From positions 1,033,501-1,097,500 of the forward strand of contig NZ_CP146069.1 of assembly GCF_037023735.1 (NCBI RefSeq): a stretch of DNA of 64,000 nt. Reading direction: 5' to 3'. Below the pieces are notes generated by a model, which saw only the letters and a list, made by a program, of their open reading frames with translations, was not told the DNA's origin and did not search any database. This document shows positions 43,458 through 51,544 of this stretch, one piece after another. The position numbers and the translations under genes are program-made. This DNA comes from Roseovarius sp. S88. Lineage in GTDB: Bacteria > Pseudomonadota > Alphaproteobacteria > Rhodobacterales > Rhodobacteraceae. The stretch's first letter is position 1. Each line of letters starts with the position of its first letter.

Positions 43458-43587
43458 ACCGCCTGCATTTTTCCGAACAGAAGCGCACCTCATCCCAAAC
43501 CTTGGCCCATTTCTTGCGCCAGGTGAATGGTCGCCCACAGGTGGCGCAGTGTTTCTGAGGCAAATCGGGTTTCTTACGCGTTTTCAT
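43432..43587 (-). CDS. DUF2256 small zinc-binding protein
   Basis: A 51-residue protein read from the ATG at 43587 to a TAA at 43432. Its sequence holds two cysteine pairs, HCATCGRPF and RFCSEKCRR, separated by the WRKKWAKVWDE signature of DUF2256. That layout predicts one zinc site. DUF2256 genes frequently accompany cryptochrome/photolyase genes, as here: the ATG overlaps the photolyase stop (ATGA). It also overlaps the 3' end of the UbiB-like gene on the other strand by 26 bases. Function unknown. The clear motif makes it secure despite its size. Confidence 0.85.
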   Translation of the reverse strand: MKTRKKPDLPQKHCATCGRPFTWRKKWAKVWDEVRFCSEKCRRSKPHSNAR

Positions 43588-45116
43588 GCGGCGTCATCCC
43601 CAAGAGGCAGACTAAGCTGGCGGGTGTTCGTTTTCTTTCGCCCGCGTTGCCCGCGATTGGGAATGCCGCTTTTGCGGCTGCCGTGTTTGGTTTGAATGGC
43701 AACTGCCATGGTTTTGTATTCGACTCCACGCCGGATGGCCCAAACCTTGTCTCGTGCCTCACGTGCGGCTGTGAGGTGATCCACGATGGGGTGAGGATAA
43801 CGCTTGCCGAGGACAGAGCCTGCATTCTCGGACTTCCACGGCTCGTGTAGATACGCGTTGGAAATGTGCGCCAGTTCCGGAACCCAGCGGCGGGTGAAGC
43901 TGCCATCAGGATCCTGATCAAACCCTTGTTTGACGGGGTTATAGACCCGCACCGTGTTGATGCCCGTGGTGCCCGACTGCATTTGCGCCTGGCTCCAGTG
44001 AATACCCGGTTCATAATCGGTGAACATCCGTGCCAGATGTAGGCCGGGTGCGCGCCAATCGAGCCAGAGGTGATAGCTGGCCGTGGCCATCACCATGGCG
44101 CGCATTCGGAAATTGAGCCAGCCGGTAGCGGCCAGGCACCGCATGCAAGCATCAAGGAACGGCAGGCCAGTTTCGCCCTTTTGCCACGCTTCAAGTCGCG
44201 TCGCATCGGGCGTAGAAGGGCGAAGGCCATCATAGGCCGGGTGCAGATTGCGGTTCTCCAGACTGGGTGCATCTTCCAGCTTTTGCATGAAGTGGCAGTG
44301 CCAGTGCAGTCGGCCATTGAAAGAGTTCATTGAGCCGCGCCATAGCTTCGTCTGAGGTCCGCCTATGGTTTTCAGTCGAACCTGCCGCGCCCATGTGGCT
44401 TGCGCCGCCTCTCGCATGGACAGCGTACCCCAAGCCAGATGCGGAGAAAGGCGGGAGCAGGATGTGGCACCTTTCGACGGAGAGGACATGTCGCTGCGGT
44501 AGGTCTCGCCACGCTTTGTCAGAAAGCTTTCGAGTGTTGAGAGCGCGGCACGTCGCCCGCCTGTTTGCCGCTCCGGGCAAGGATCGGGCACGAGGCCAAG
44601 ATCGGTAGCAGACGGGATATGCTCATGATCTGCGGAAACCGGCTCGAGGTGGGGCGGTGTAGTCACTGGTTCGCTCATGAAGCTGTCCCAGTTTTTGGCC
44701 CATCCATTGCGAGAGCCGAGCTTGCGGACGACCCCATGATTGCGCAGCTCGTGCCAGGGCAAGCCTTGCGCCCGACACCATGCGGCGACCCTCTTATCCC
44801 TTTGAAAGGTCCAGTCATTCCCGGTTTCTTCATGCGACCAAAGGGTGGATACACCATGCGTGTCGTGAAGGATCTGCAAGACATCCACCACCTCACCGAT
44901 ACGGATCACCAAAGGCTGACCCAACTGAGCGAGAGACGCGCTAAGCTTGGTCAAGCATTCGGTAATAAACGCCCATTGCCGAGCGGACATGTCGGGCTCT
45001 TGCCAGAGCGCTGGCTCAACGATGTAAAGCGGCAGGACAGGGCCAGCCTTGGCCGCCTGAGCCAGGGCGCGGTGGTCATCGACCCTCAGATCGCGTTTGA
45101 ACCAGACAACTTGCAT
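43584..45116 (-). CDS. Deoxyribodipyrimidine photolyase/cryptochrome
   Basis: A 510-residue flavoprotein with an N-terminal antenna-binding Rossmann domain (WFKRDLRVDDHRAL at the start) and a C-terminal FAD-binding helical domain carrying the typical NFRMRAMVMATASYHLWLDWR (near 345) and DYEPGIHWSQAQMQSGTTGIN (near 380). It repairs UV-induced pyrimidine dimers with blue light or acts as a photoreceptor. The C-terminal 50 residues are basic. The start at 45116 lies directly after the A-run of the bhc terminator, so its promoter must overlap that hairpin region. Whether it is a CPD photolyase or another subclass cannot be decided by eye. Confidence 0.85.
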   Translation of the reverse strand: MQVVWFKRDLRVDDHRALAQAAKAGPVLPLYIVEPALWQEPDMSARQWAFITECLTKLSASLAQLGQPLVIRIGEVVDVLQILHDTHGVSTLWSHEETGNDWTFQRDKRVAAWCRAQGLPWHELRNHGVVRKLGSRNGWAKNWDSFMSEPVTTPPHLEPVSADHEHIPSATDLGLVPDPCPERQTGGRRAALSTLESFLTKRGETYRSDMSSPSKGATSCSRLSPHLAWGTLSMREAAQATWARQVRLKTIGGPQTKLWRGSMNSFNGRLHWHCHFMQKLEDAPSLENRNLHPAYDGLRPSTPDATRLEAWQKGETGLPFLDACMRCLAATGWLNFRMRAMVMATASYHLWLDWRAPGLHLARMFTDYEPGIHWSQAQMQSGTTGINTVRVYNPVKQGFDQDPDGSFTRRWVPELAHISNAYLHEPWKSENAGSVLGKRYPHPIVDHLTAAREARDKVWAIRRGVEYKTMAVAIQTKHGSRKSGIPNRGQRGRKKTNTRQLSLPLGDDAA

Positions 45117-45123
45117 AAAAAAA

Positions 45124-45151
45124 CCTGTGACACCTTTAAGGGTGTCACAGG
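45124..45151 (-). terminator. Rho-independent terminator of the bhc operon
   Basis: An 11-base perfect stem (45124-45134 with 45141-45151, CCTGTGACACC) with a 6-base loop is followed on the minus strand by a run of seven T (45123-45117). It lies 70 bases after the bhcD stop and just ahead of the photolyase start codon, so it insulates photolyase from bhc transcription. Confidence 0.8.
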
Positions 45152-45173
45152 ACCTAGCGCGCTTTGTGACCTT

Positions 45174-45206
45174 GGCAGCGTCTTCTCCCGTAAAAAAGAC
45201 GCTGCC
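45174..45206 (-). terminator. Second stem-loop downstream of bhcD
   Basis: GGCAGCGTCTT (45174-45184) pairs perfectly with AAGACGCTGCC (45196-45206) over an 11-base loop, 15 bases beyond the bhcD stop. It lacks a following T-run on the minus strand and precedes the stronger terminator at 45124-45151. It may stabilise the bhc mRNA 3' end. Confidence 0.5.
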
Positions 45207-45221
45207 GCTCCTCCCTCGCCG

Positions 45222-46187
45222 CTAGAAATCGACTTCGATGGCTTTGCCCTGCGCGACGGCCATATCCACAACGCTTGCGGCGACCGCGAGATCCTGAAGA
45301 CCCACTCCAGTTCCATCGAAAAGCGTGATCTGATCCGCGCTTTCGCGTCCTGGATGGGTGCCGTTGATCACCGCGCCGATCTGGTGCACGTCTCCTTCGG
45401 AGATCAGGCCCTGACCCACCGCGTGCTGTGCTTCGCCGATGCTGATGGACTGCGCGACTTCGTCGGTGAACACCGTGGCCTTTTGCAAGAGGGCCGGTTC
45501 CACCTCTTGCTTGCCAATGGTGTCTGTTCCCATGCAGGCCACATGCGTGCCTGGGCTGACGTGATCGGCCATTAGGCTGGCGTTGAAGGAAGAGGTGATC
45601 GAGATGATCACATCCGCCTCGGTCATGCCGCTTAGCTCAACCGCTTCAAAGGGTAGACCCGCCTCGGTCGCGACCTTTTCAATGTTGGGCAGCATGTCAG
45701 GGTGGTAGTTCCAGCCAATGACTTTCTCAAAGGGGCGCTGTTCCAATGCCTGACGCAGTTGGAATGTGGCCTGATGACCTGCGCCAACCATGCCGATCAC
45801 CTTGGCGTCTTCCCGTGCGAGATGCTTGATTGAGACGGATGAAGCGGCGGCGGTCCGTAGCGCGGTCAGAAGATTGCCGCCCACCATTGCTTTGGCCTTG
45901 CCCGTATCCGGATCAAACAGGAACACGGTAGATTGGTGATTGATGATGCCCTTGGTTTCAAGGTTGTTGGGCCAATAACCGCCTGCTTTCAGTCCAAGGG
46001 TTAAGCCCGCCCGGTCGAATCCGCCCTTGAAGCCATAGAGCGCATCTTCGTGGCCAATCGCTTCGCGCACCACGGGGAAGTTGTAGGCGTCACCCGCCGC
46101 CATCGCGCCGAATATCTTTTCCACCGCATCAAAGGCAGCTTCGCGTGTCATAAGGTCCGCGATTTCGCGTTCGGGTACTATGATCAT
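45222..46187 (-). CDS. bhcD: Iminosuccinate reductase of the beta-hydroxyaspartate cycle
   Basis: A 321-residue ornithine cyclodeaminase/mu-crystallin family protein with LTALRTAAASSVSIKHLA near residue 105 and the NAD-binding MVGAGHQATFQLRQAL near 133. In the bhc cluster it reduces iminosuccinate to L-aspartate, closing the amino cycle with BhcA. The ATG at 46187 has AAGGAAAG upstream. It is the last gene of bhcABCD, 66 bases after bhcC, and ends at a strong terminator. It shares fold and presumed chemistry with eutC (21701-22693). Confidence 0.9.
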   Translation of the reverse strand: MIIVPEREIADLMTREAAFDAVEKIFGAMAAGDAYNFPVVREAIGHEDALYGFKGGFDRAGLTLGLKAGGYWPNNLETKGIINHQSTVFLFDPDTGKAKAMVGGNLLTALRTAAASSVSIKHLAREDAKVIGMVGAGHQATFQLRQALEQRPFEKVIGWNYHPDMLPNIEKVATEAGLPFEAVELSGMTEADVIISITSSFNASLMADHVSPGTHVACMGTDTIGKQEVEPALLQKATVFTDEVAQSISIGEAQHAVGQGLISEGDVHQIGAVINGTHPGRESADQITLFDGTGVGLQDLAVAASVVDMAVAQGKAIEVDF

Positions 46188-46253
46188 GGTCTTTCCTTGC
46201 AAAAACCCGAGGTCAGCAGCGCCGACCCCGGGTCGTTATTTGTATTGATATGC

Positions 46254-47417
46254 TTAGTACGCGCGGCCGCGGGCCGAGACGGGCCAGACGGTTTCAACCT
46301 GACCACCGCGCACACCGACATACCAGTCATGTACGTTGCAGGTTGGGTCGCAATGACCTGGCACGAGCTTGAGCTTGTCATTGACCTTGAGTGCACCGCT
46401 TGGGTCTGCGACAACGCCATGTTCGTCCGAGCATTTCACGTACTCAACGTCATCGCGCCCGAAGATGAAGGGCAGGCCACTGTCGACGGATTGCGCCTTG
46501 AGCCCTGCATCCACAATAGCCTTGTCGGCTTTGGCGTGGCTCATCACAGACGTCAGGATGAAGAGCGCGTTTTCCCATTCGCCCTGGTCAATCCGCTTGC
46601 CGTCTTTGTCCAGGATGCGGCCATAGTCGGCATCCATGAAGGCGTACGACCCGCACTGCAACTCGTTGTAAACACCGGATGTGCTTTCGAAATAATATGA
46701 CCCGGTGCCACCACCGCCAACGATGTCACACTCCAACCCATCGGATTTGAGCGTATCGACCGCGTCTTTGACTTGCGCCACGGCGATGTCGATCTTGGCC
46801 TTGCGATCTTCATAATTGTCCATGTGCTGCATCGCGCCCTGATAGGCCTGGATGCCTGCGAATTTCAGACCGGGAGCCGCGTCAATCGCCTTGGCGATCT
46901 CAACAACCTCGGGCGTGGTGGTCACACCACACCGACCTGCACCGCAGTCGATTTCAACCAGACATTCGATCTCGGTGCCATGCTTGGTCGCAGCAGCGGA
47001 CAAATCAGCGATATTTTCCAAATCGTCGACACAGCAAATTGTGCGTGCCCCGAGTTTTGGCATGCGGGCCAGACGATCAATCTTGGCCGGATCGCGGACC
47101 TGATTTGAGACCAGCACGTCCTTAATTCCGCCGCGGGCAAAGACCTCGGCCTCGCTCACCTTTTGACAGCACACGCCACAGGCCCCGCCCAGTTCAACCT
47201 GCATCTTGGCCACATCCACAGATTTGTGCATTTTGCCATGCACCCGGTGGCGCATGCCATGCGCCTTGGCATAGTCGCCCATTTTCTTGACGTTGCGCTC
47301 CAGCGCATCGAGGTCGAGCACAAGGCAAGGTGTTTGAATTTCGGTTTCAGCCATCCCGGGCAGGGCAGGGATGTCAAAGCCAACTTCGTATTGGTCGAGG
47401 GTCAGGTTATCTTTCAT
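46254..47417 (-). CDS. bhcC: Beta-hydroxyaspartate aldolase
   Basis: A 387-residue PLP enzyme of the D-threonine aldolase/alanine-racemase-N family. The PLP lysine region is HGKMHKSVDVAKMQ near residue 60, and a metal-binding His/Asp pair lies near the C-terminus (VPGHCDPTCNVHDWY near 358). BhcC condenses glycine and glyoxylate to (2R,3S)-beta-hydroxyaspartate. The start at 47417 has GGGAGA upstream. It lies between bhcB and bhcD in the order known for Paracoccus and Roseobacter relatives. Confidence 0.9.
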   Translation of the reverse strand: MKDNLTLDQYEVGFDIPALPGMAETEIQTPCLVLDLDALERNVKKMGDYAKAHGMRHRVHGKMHKSVDVAKMQVELGGACGVCCQKVSEAEVFARGGIKDVLVSNQVRDPAKIDRLARMPKLGARTICCVDDLENIADLSAAATKHGTEIECLVEIDCGAGRCGVTTTPEVVEIAKAIDAAPGLKFAGIQAYQGAMQHMDNYEDRKAKIDIAVAQVKDAVDTLKSDGLECDIVGGGGTGSYYFESTSGVYNELQCGSYAFMDADYGRILDKDGKRIDQGEWENALFILTSVMSHAKADKAIVDAGLKAQSVDSGLPFIFGRDDVEYVKCSDEHGVVADPSGALKVNDKLKLVPGHCDPTCNVHDWYVGVRGGQVETVWPVSARGRAY

Positions 47418-47484
47418 TGGGTCTCTCCCGAATTATCAAAGTGCGCCAGTCGTATCTGGCCTGGATGGGTTGGGTGTTTGGCTC

Positions 47485-48459
47485 TCACGAATTCAGCCAA
47501 GGCAACAGGTCGAGATCGACATTGCCGCCGGTGATGACCACGCCGACGCGTTTGCCTGCGAAGCGCTCTTTGTTCTTGATGATTGTCGCCAGGGGGACGG
47601 CGCAGCTGGCCTCCATGACAATTTTCATCCGCTTCCACGTCAGCTTCATCGCATCCACGATTTCGTCCTCCGACGCGGTCAGAATGTCAGTCACGTGGTT
47701 GGACACGAAATGCCAGGTCAACTCTTTGAGGGGTACTTTCAACCCGTCTGCAATCGTGTCGGGTGCGTCATCCGCAATGATGTGCCCGGCCTTGAAGCTT
47801 CGATAGGCATCGTCGGCCTGTTCCGGTTCGGCGGCAATAATTTGCGTCTCGGGTGCAATATTGCTCAGCGTGAGGCATGTCCCGGAGATCATCCCACCGC
47901 CGCCGATTGGTGCCACAACGATGTCGAGGCCATCGGTTTGCTCCATCAATTCGCGTGAGCAAGTGCCTTGGCCCGCGATCACGCGTGGATCATTATAGGG
48001 GTGCACGAAGTTGCCCCCGGTTTTGGCCTGCACTTCAGCGAAAACTTTCTCGCGGCTTGTAGTTGACGGTTCACACTCCGTGATCGTCCCACCATAACCG
48101 CGCACCGCGTCTTTCTTGGCTTGCGGGGCCGTACGGGGCATGACCACGTTGCATGGAATTCCTCTGCGACCGGCCGCGTAGCTGAGCGATAAAGCGTGGT
48201 TGCCGGAGGAATGTGTGCACACGCCCTTGGCCGCGTCTTCGTCGGACAATCCAAAGACCGCGTTGCTGGCGCCGCGCACTTTGAACGCCCCAGCCTTTTG
48301 AAAGTTTTCGCATTTGAAGAACAGTTGCGCGCCAGTCAACTCGTTTAGGTAAGACGACGTCAGAACCGGAGTGCGATGGATGTAAGGCGCTATCCGTTCA
48401 TGTGCAGCCAACATGTCTTCGAATGTGGGAACGTAGAAATCCAGAGCGTCCTTCATCAT
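47485..48459 (-). CDS. bhcB: Beta-hydroxyaspartate dehydratase
   Basis: A 324-residue serine/threonine dehydratase-fold PLP enzyme. The PLP lysine is K60 in AGAFKVRGASNAV, with SSGNHALSLSYAA and the C-terminal ITGGNVDLDLL. BhcB dehydrates beta-hydroxyaspartate to iminosuccinate. The ATG at 48459 overlaps the bhcA stop by 4 bases. The homologue eutB (20717-21708) lies about 27 kb away in this window, also followed by a cyclodeaminase-family gene. Confidence 0.9.
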   Translation of the reverse strand: MMKDALDFYVPTFEDMLAAHERIAPYIHRTPVLTSSYLNELTGAQLFFKCENFQKAGAFKVRGASNAVFGLSDEDAAKGVCTHSSGNHALSLSYAAGRRGIPCNVVMPRTAPQAKKDAVRGYGGTITECEPSTTSREKVFAEVQAKTGGNFVHPYNDPRVIAGQGTCSRELMEQTDGLDIVVAPIGGGGMISGTCLTLSNIAPETQIIAAEPEQADDAYRSFKAGHIIADDAPDTIADGLKVPLKELTWHFVSNHVTDILTASEDEIVDAMKLTWKRMKIVMEASCAVPLATIIKNKERFAGKRVGVVITGGNVDLDLLPWLNS

Positions 48460-49646
48460 GCTGCATCCTTGTGCTGAATCTCGTTTTTGGCGCGGAAGTG
48501 TTCCTGTGCCGCGGCAACACCAGAACCAAGTTCGATGTCGAGTCCGAGGTCTTTCATGCACATCTCGGCAGTGCCAATACCACTCAGGGTCATAACGTCT
48601 GTGAGACTGCCGAGGTGACCGATGCGGAATACTTTGCCCGCGACTTCGCCCAGGCCCACGCCAAAGGCGACGCCATATGTATTGGCGGCATGTGTCACAA
48701 TATCCGTCGCGTTGAAGCCTTCTGGCGTACGAATGGCGCTGACCGTGTCAGAGTAAACGTCCGGCGATGCAGCACAGAGCGGCATGTTCCAGGCGGACAC
48801 TGCGGCGCGCACACCGCCGGCAATGCGGTGGTGTCGGGCAAACACGTTGTCGAGACCTTCATCGAGCAGCATTTTGCATGCCTCATTGAGCCCCTGCATC
48901 AAACCGACAACCGGCGTGAAGGGGTATCCGTTATTGGCATAACTGGTCCGCATGTCTTGAATGTCAAAGAATGTGCGGGGCAACATGGCAGTTTGTGTCA
49001 TCGCCATCGCCTTGGGGCTGAAGCCGACGATGGCCAACCCGGCAGGCAGCATAAACCCTTTCTGCGATCCGGTAACGGCGATGTCGACGCCCCATTCATC
49101 AAATCGGAAATCCATCGAGCCAATAGAGGAGACGCCGTCAACATACAGCAGCGCTGGGTGTTTCGCGGCATCAAGTGCGGCACGAATTGCAGCGATGTCC
49201 GAGCGCACACCGGTGGCGGTTTCATTATGGGTGGCCAGTACCACCTTGATCTTGTGGTTTGTATCGGCGGTCAGCGCCTCTTCGAAGCGGTCCGCCGGAA
49301 TACCTTCACCCCATGGTGTCTCAATCACATGAACGTTCAGACCGTGCCGGGTGCACATATCGATCCACCGATGCGAGAACATGCCATTGCGCGCGGCGAG
49401 CACAGTGTCGCCTGGGCTGAGTGTATTTGTGAGTGCGGTTTCCCAGCCGCCAGTGCCAGTCGAGGGCAGGATGAACACCTCTGCATCTGCACTTTTCAAA
49501 ACCTGTCGCACGCCATCGCGGGCTGGATGCAAAATATCTGCAAACAAAGATGACCGATGATCGATCGTGGGCATATCGCATGCTTTGCGCAGGTGTTCAG
49601 GAATATTGGTCGGGCCGGGAATGAATACGGGATTTTGAAAACTCAT
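48456..49646 (-). CDS. bhcA: Aspartate-glyoxylate aminotransferase
   Basis: A 396-residue class V aminotransferase (serine-pyruvate/alanine-glyoxylate type). PLP lysine K196 lies in VTGSQKGFML and the PLP-binding STGTGGWETAL near 62. BhcA moves the amino group of aspartate to glyoxylate, giving glycine for BhcC and oxaloacetate as the net product of the cycle. GGAGG precedes the ATG at 49646. It is the first gene of the operon, divergent from bhcR across an AT-rich 161-base region with two palindromes. Confidence 0.9.
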   Translation of the reverse strand: MSFQNPVFIPGPTNIPEHLRKACDMPTIDHRSSLFADILHPARDGVRQVLKSADAEVFILPSTGTGGWETALTNTLSPGDTVLAARNGMFSHRWIDMCTRHGLNVHVIETPWGEGIPADRFEEALTADTNHKIKVVLATHNETATGVRSDIAAIRAALDAAKHPALLYVDGVSSIGSMDFRFDEWGVDIAVTGSQKGFMLPAGLAIVGFSPKAMAMTQTAMLPRTFFDIQDMRTSYANNGYPFTPVVGLMQGLNEACKMLLDEGLDNVFARHHRIAGGVRAAVSAWNMPLCAASPDVYSDTVSAIRTPEGFNATDIVTHAANTYGVAFGVGLGEVAGKVFRIGHLGSLTDVMTLSGIGTAEMCMKDLGLDIELGSGVAAAQEHFRAKNEIQHKDAA

Positions 49647-49706
49647 TGTCGCCTCCTCAAGCAATCTGCGGTCAACTTATATGACCAATCTTCTCTTGAA
49701 AATTTT

Positions 49707-49796
49707 TTTGAAATAGTTTTTCATATTGGGTAGAATAGAAAAAAATGCGAAAATACAGCAGGTTGTATTTTTCATTATTTGAAAAACTTTTTCAAA
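49707..49796. promoter_or_regulatory. bhcA/bhcR divergent promoter with paired palindromes
   Basis: The AT-rich intergenic region has a perfect odd palindrome TTTGAAAAACTTTTTCAAA (49778-49796) just before the bhcR ribosome-binding site, and a degenerate copy at 49707-49725 nearer bhcA. The copies are 71 bases apart centre to centre, close to seven DNA turns. IclR-type regulators bind such imperfect palindromes; BhcR is known to control this operon in response to glyoxylate. Confidence 0.6.
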
Positions 49797-49807
49797 AAAG
49801 GTGAGGC

Positions 49808-50649
49808 ATGAATGATCAAGCTAGTTCGAGCCCGATTCTCCGCCGGGCGCGGGGTCGTCCAAGAGGGTGGGACGACAAGACAGAGCAAAACACCATCAAG
49901 TCCCTGGACCGTGCCATGGAGGTGTTTGAATTCCTAAGCGAGGATCAGGGCAAGGCGTTGTCGACACTCGCCGCCGATACAGACCAGTCGCCTGCGACAC
50001 TCTACAGAATTCTGACCACGCTGGAAGGACGAGGATTGGTCGAGTTCGACGCAGAAAGCCAAGTTTGGTATATCGGCGCCCGCGCCTTTGTCATCGGAGC
50101 GCGCTTCCTTCGCCGCACCAGCCTGGTGGAACGCGCGCGGCCTATATTGCGCAAACTGATGGAGCGCACAGGAGAGACGGCGAACCTGGGCATTCAAAAA
50201 GGCGCGGATGTGCTTTTCCTGAGCCAGGTCGAGACCCATGCAAGCATTCGCGCCTTCTTCCCCCCGGAACGCTTTCGCCGATGCATTCTTCGGGTATTGG
50301 CAAGGCGCTTTTGGCTGAGATGGATGATGATCGGCTGACACGGACATTGACGGATCGCTCGCTGGAACCGTTCACGCCACACACGATTACAACGATGGAC
50401 GCCTTGCGCATCGATCTGGCGGAAACGCGCGCGCGCGGGTATTCCATCGACGGCGAAGAGCGCAATCTTGGCATGCGATGTATCGCAGCGCCGGTGTTTG
50501 ACATGACGCAAGAGGCCGTCGCGGGGATTTCGGTGTCGGGGCCGACAACCCGAGTGGACCTGCCGAGCACTTCAGAGCTGAGCGCGGCGGTAAAAGATGC
50601 CGCAAGAGAGTTGTCTTACGCGGTGGGTGGTGAAGTGGCGCCGCGTTGA
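49808..50649 (+). CDS. bhcR: IclR-family regulator BhcR, one-base frameshift in this sequence
   Basis: Two frames join into a typical IclR protein of about 280 residues: an N-terminal winged helix (about 30-90; ALSTLAADTDQSPATLYRILTTLE) and a GAF-like effector domain (about 100-270) with PMHSSGIGKALLAEM, DGEERNLGMRCIAAPVFD and AVAGISVSGP. The frame breaks at a six-C run (50260-50265); seven C restores FFPPGTLSPMHSSG. It is divergent from bhcA, the position of BhcR in Paracoccus, where the protein senses glyoxylate. The shift type equals those in the kinase, eutB and M20 genes and is probably an error. Confidence 0.85.
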
Positions 50650-50661
50650 GATGACTTTTGA

Positions 50662-50955
50662 TCAGGCCGGATCGTCGCTGGCCTGTGGCACTTCCCAGTG
50701 TTCCCCCATGGCCATAATGCAGGAGGTGCCGTTGGTGTAAGTCTGGACGAGGGTCCAGTCCCGGCTGTCGCGTTCGACCCATATCTCGATGACGGAGTCC
50801 GGACCACGAAGCCCATATCCAAGTATATCCGCGCCGACTGCGCCAAATAGCTGTTTTTCAAGCCGAGCGGTGTCTTCGCAGACCGTATCGATCAGTTGTG
50901 CCTGGCTTGTCTGTGGAAAAAGGGCAAGTGCCCCCAGAATGATGGCCTTTTTCAT
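50662..50955 (-). CDS. Small secreted hypothetical protein
   Basis: A 97-residue protein with a short signal peptide (KKAIILGALALFPQTSQAQ, cleavage after SQA near residue 19). The mature part has two cysteines (VCED, TSCIM) that could form a disulfide, and aromatic-rich strands (VIEIWVERDSRDWTLVQTY). Periplasmic or outer location is expected. The ATG at 50955 has GGGGA upstream. Convergent with bhcR, 12 bases apart. I recognise no family. Confidence 0.65.
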   Translation of the reverse strand: MKKAIILGALALFPQTSQAQLIDTVCEDTARLEKQLFGAVGADILGYGLRGPDSVIEIWVERDSRDWTLVQTYTNGTSCIMAMGEHWEVPQASDDPA

Positions 50956-51169
50956 ATCGTCCCCAGTGCTACCCCACTCGCAGTGTAACACACTTATGAC
51001 GGGATTAGGCCATCGCTAATTCCGCGCAATTCGGAAACACTGTGGTGACAGATTCTGGCCGATTAGGGCTATGCGAAATTTAGGCATAAAATCAGGTGTT
51101 TGAGGGGGTGTAATAGATCTGTTGCTTTGTTTCGCATGCCTGCTTTTCAGGTCGTATCGCCAACTGGGC

Positions 51170-51544
51170 TCAAAAATCGGTCTCCAGCTGAGATGCGAGG
51201 GCGGTTTTCGCGGTGTCGGCGATCAGAAATTCCACACCGCATCGATTGCTTGCAAGCCAGCTGGTTTTGCAAGCAAACCGCCCAAACCCGTCTATGACAA
51301 GGTCATATCCAACCTCTGGCACCTGGCGCAAAATAAAGGATGCGATCTCTAGGCAGGCTCCACCACCTGACAGGTTGACAACGCGCACTGTAAATTCAGC
51401 TGCCGGAGAGGACAGCCTGGCTTCCAATTTGACGTCGTGGCGCACAAACTGACGTTTGCTGTACCAGCTCATCGTAAAGGCCATATCACGCGTTTTTCGG
51501 ATATTTGCGGTGCCCATTCGGACATCCGGGATATCAAAATCCAT
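51170..51544 (-). CDS. PilZ-domain protein, predicted c-di-GMP receptor
   Basis: A 124-residue protein from the ATG at 51544, which overlaps the end of the chemoreceptor gene by 11 bases; a shorter start at 51472 would still include the domain. It has both c-di-GMP-binding PilZ motifs: RQFVR (RxxxR) and NLSGGG (NxSxxG), followed by the beta-barrel strands and GVEFL near the end. Coupling to a methyl-accepting chemotaxis gene suggests that c-di-GMP modulates motility or chemotaxis through it. No flagellar genes are in the window. Confidence 0.8.
   Translation of the reverse strand: MDFDIPDVRMGTANIRKTRDMAFTMSWYSKRQFVRHDVKLEARLSSPAAEFTVRVVNLSGGGACLEIASFILRQVPEVGYDLVIDGFGRFACKTSWLASNRCGVEFLIADTAKTALASQLETDF

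Noticed and set aside
18330..50649. True pseudogenes for the M20 deacylase, eutB, kinase and bhcR
   Set aside because: Each has a single lesion in a G/C homopolymer and otherwise full conservation; repeated sequencing error is the simpler explanation, though not proven.
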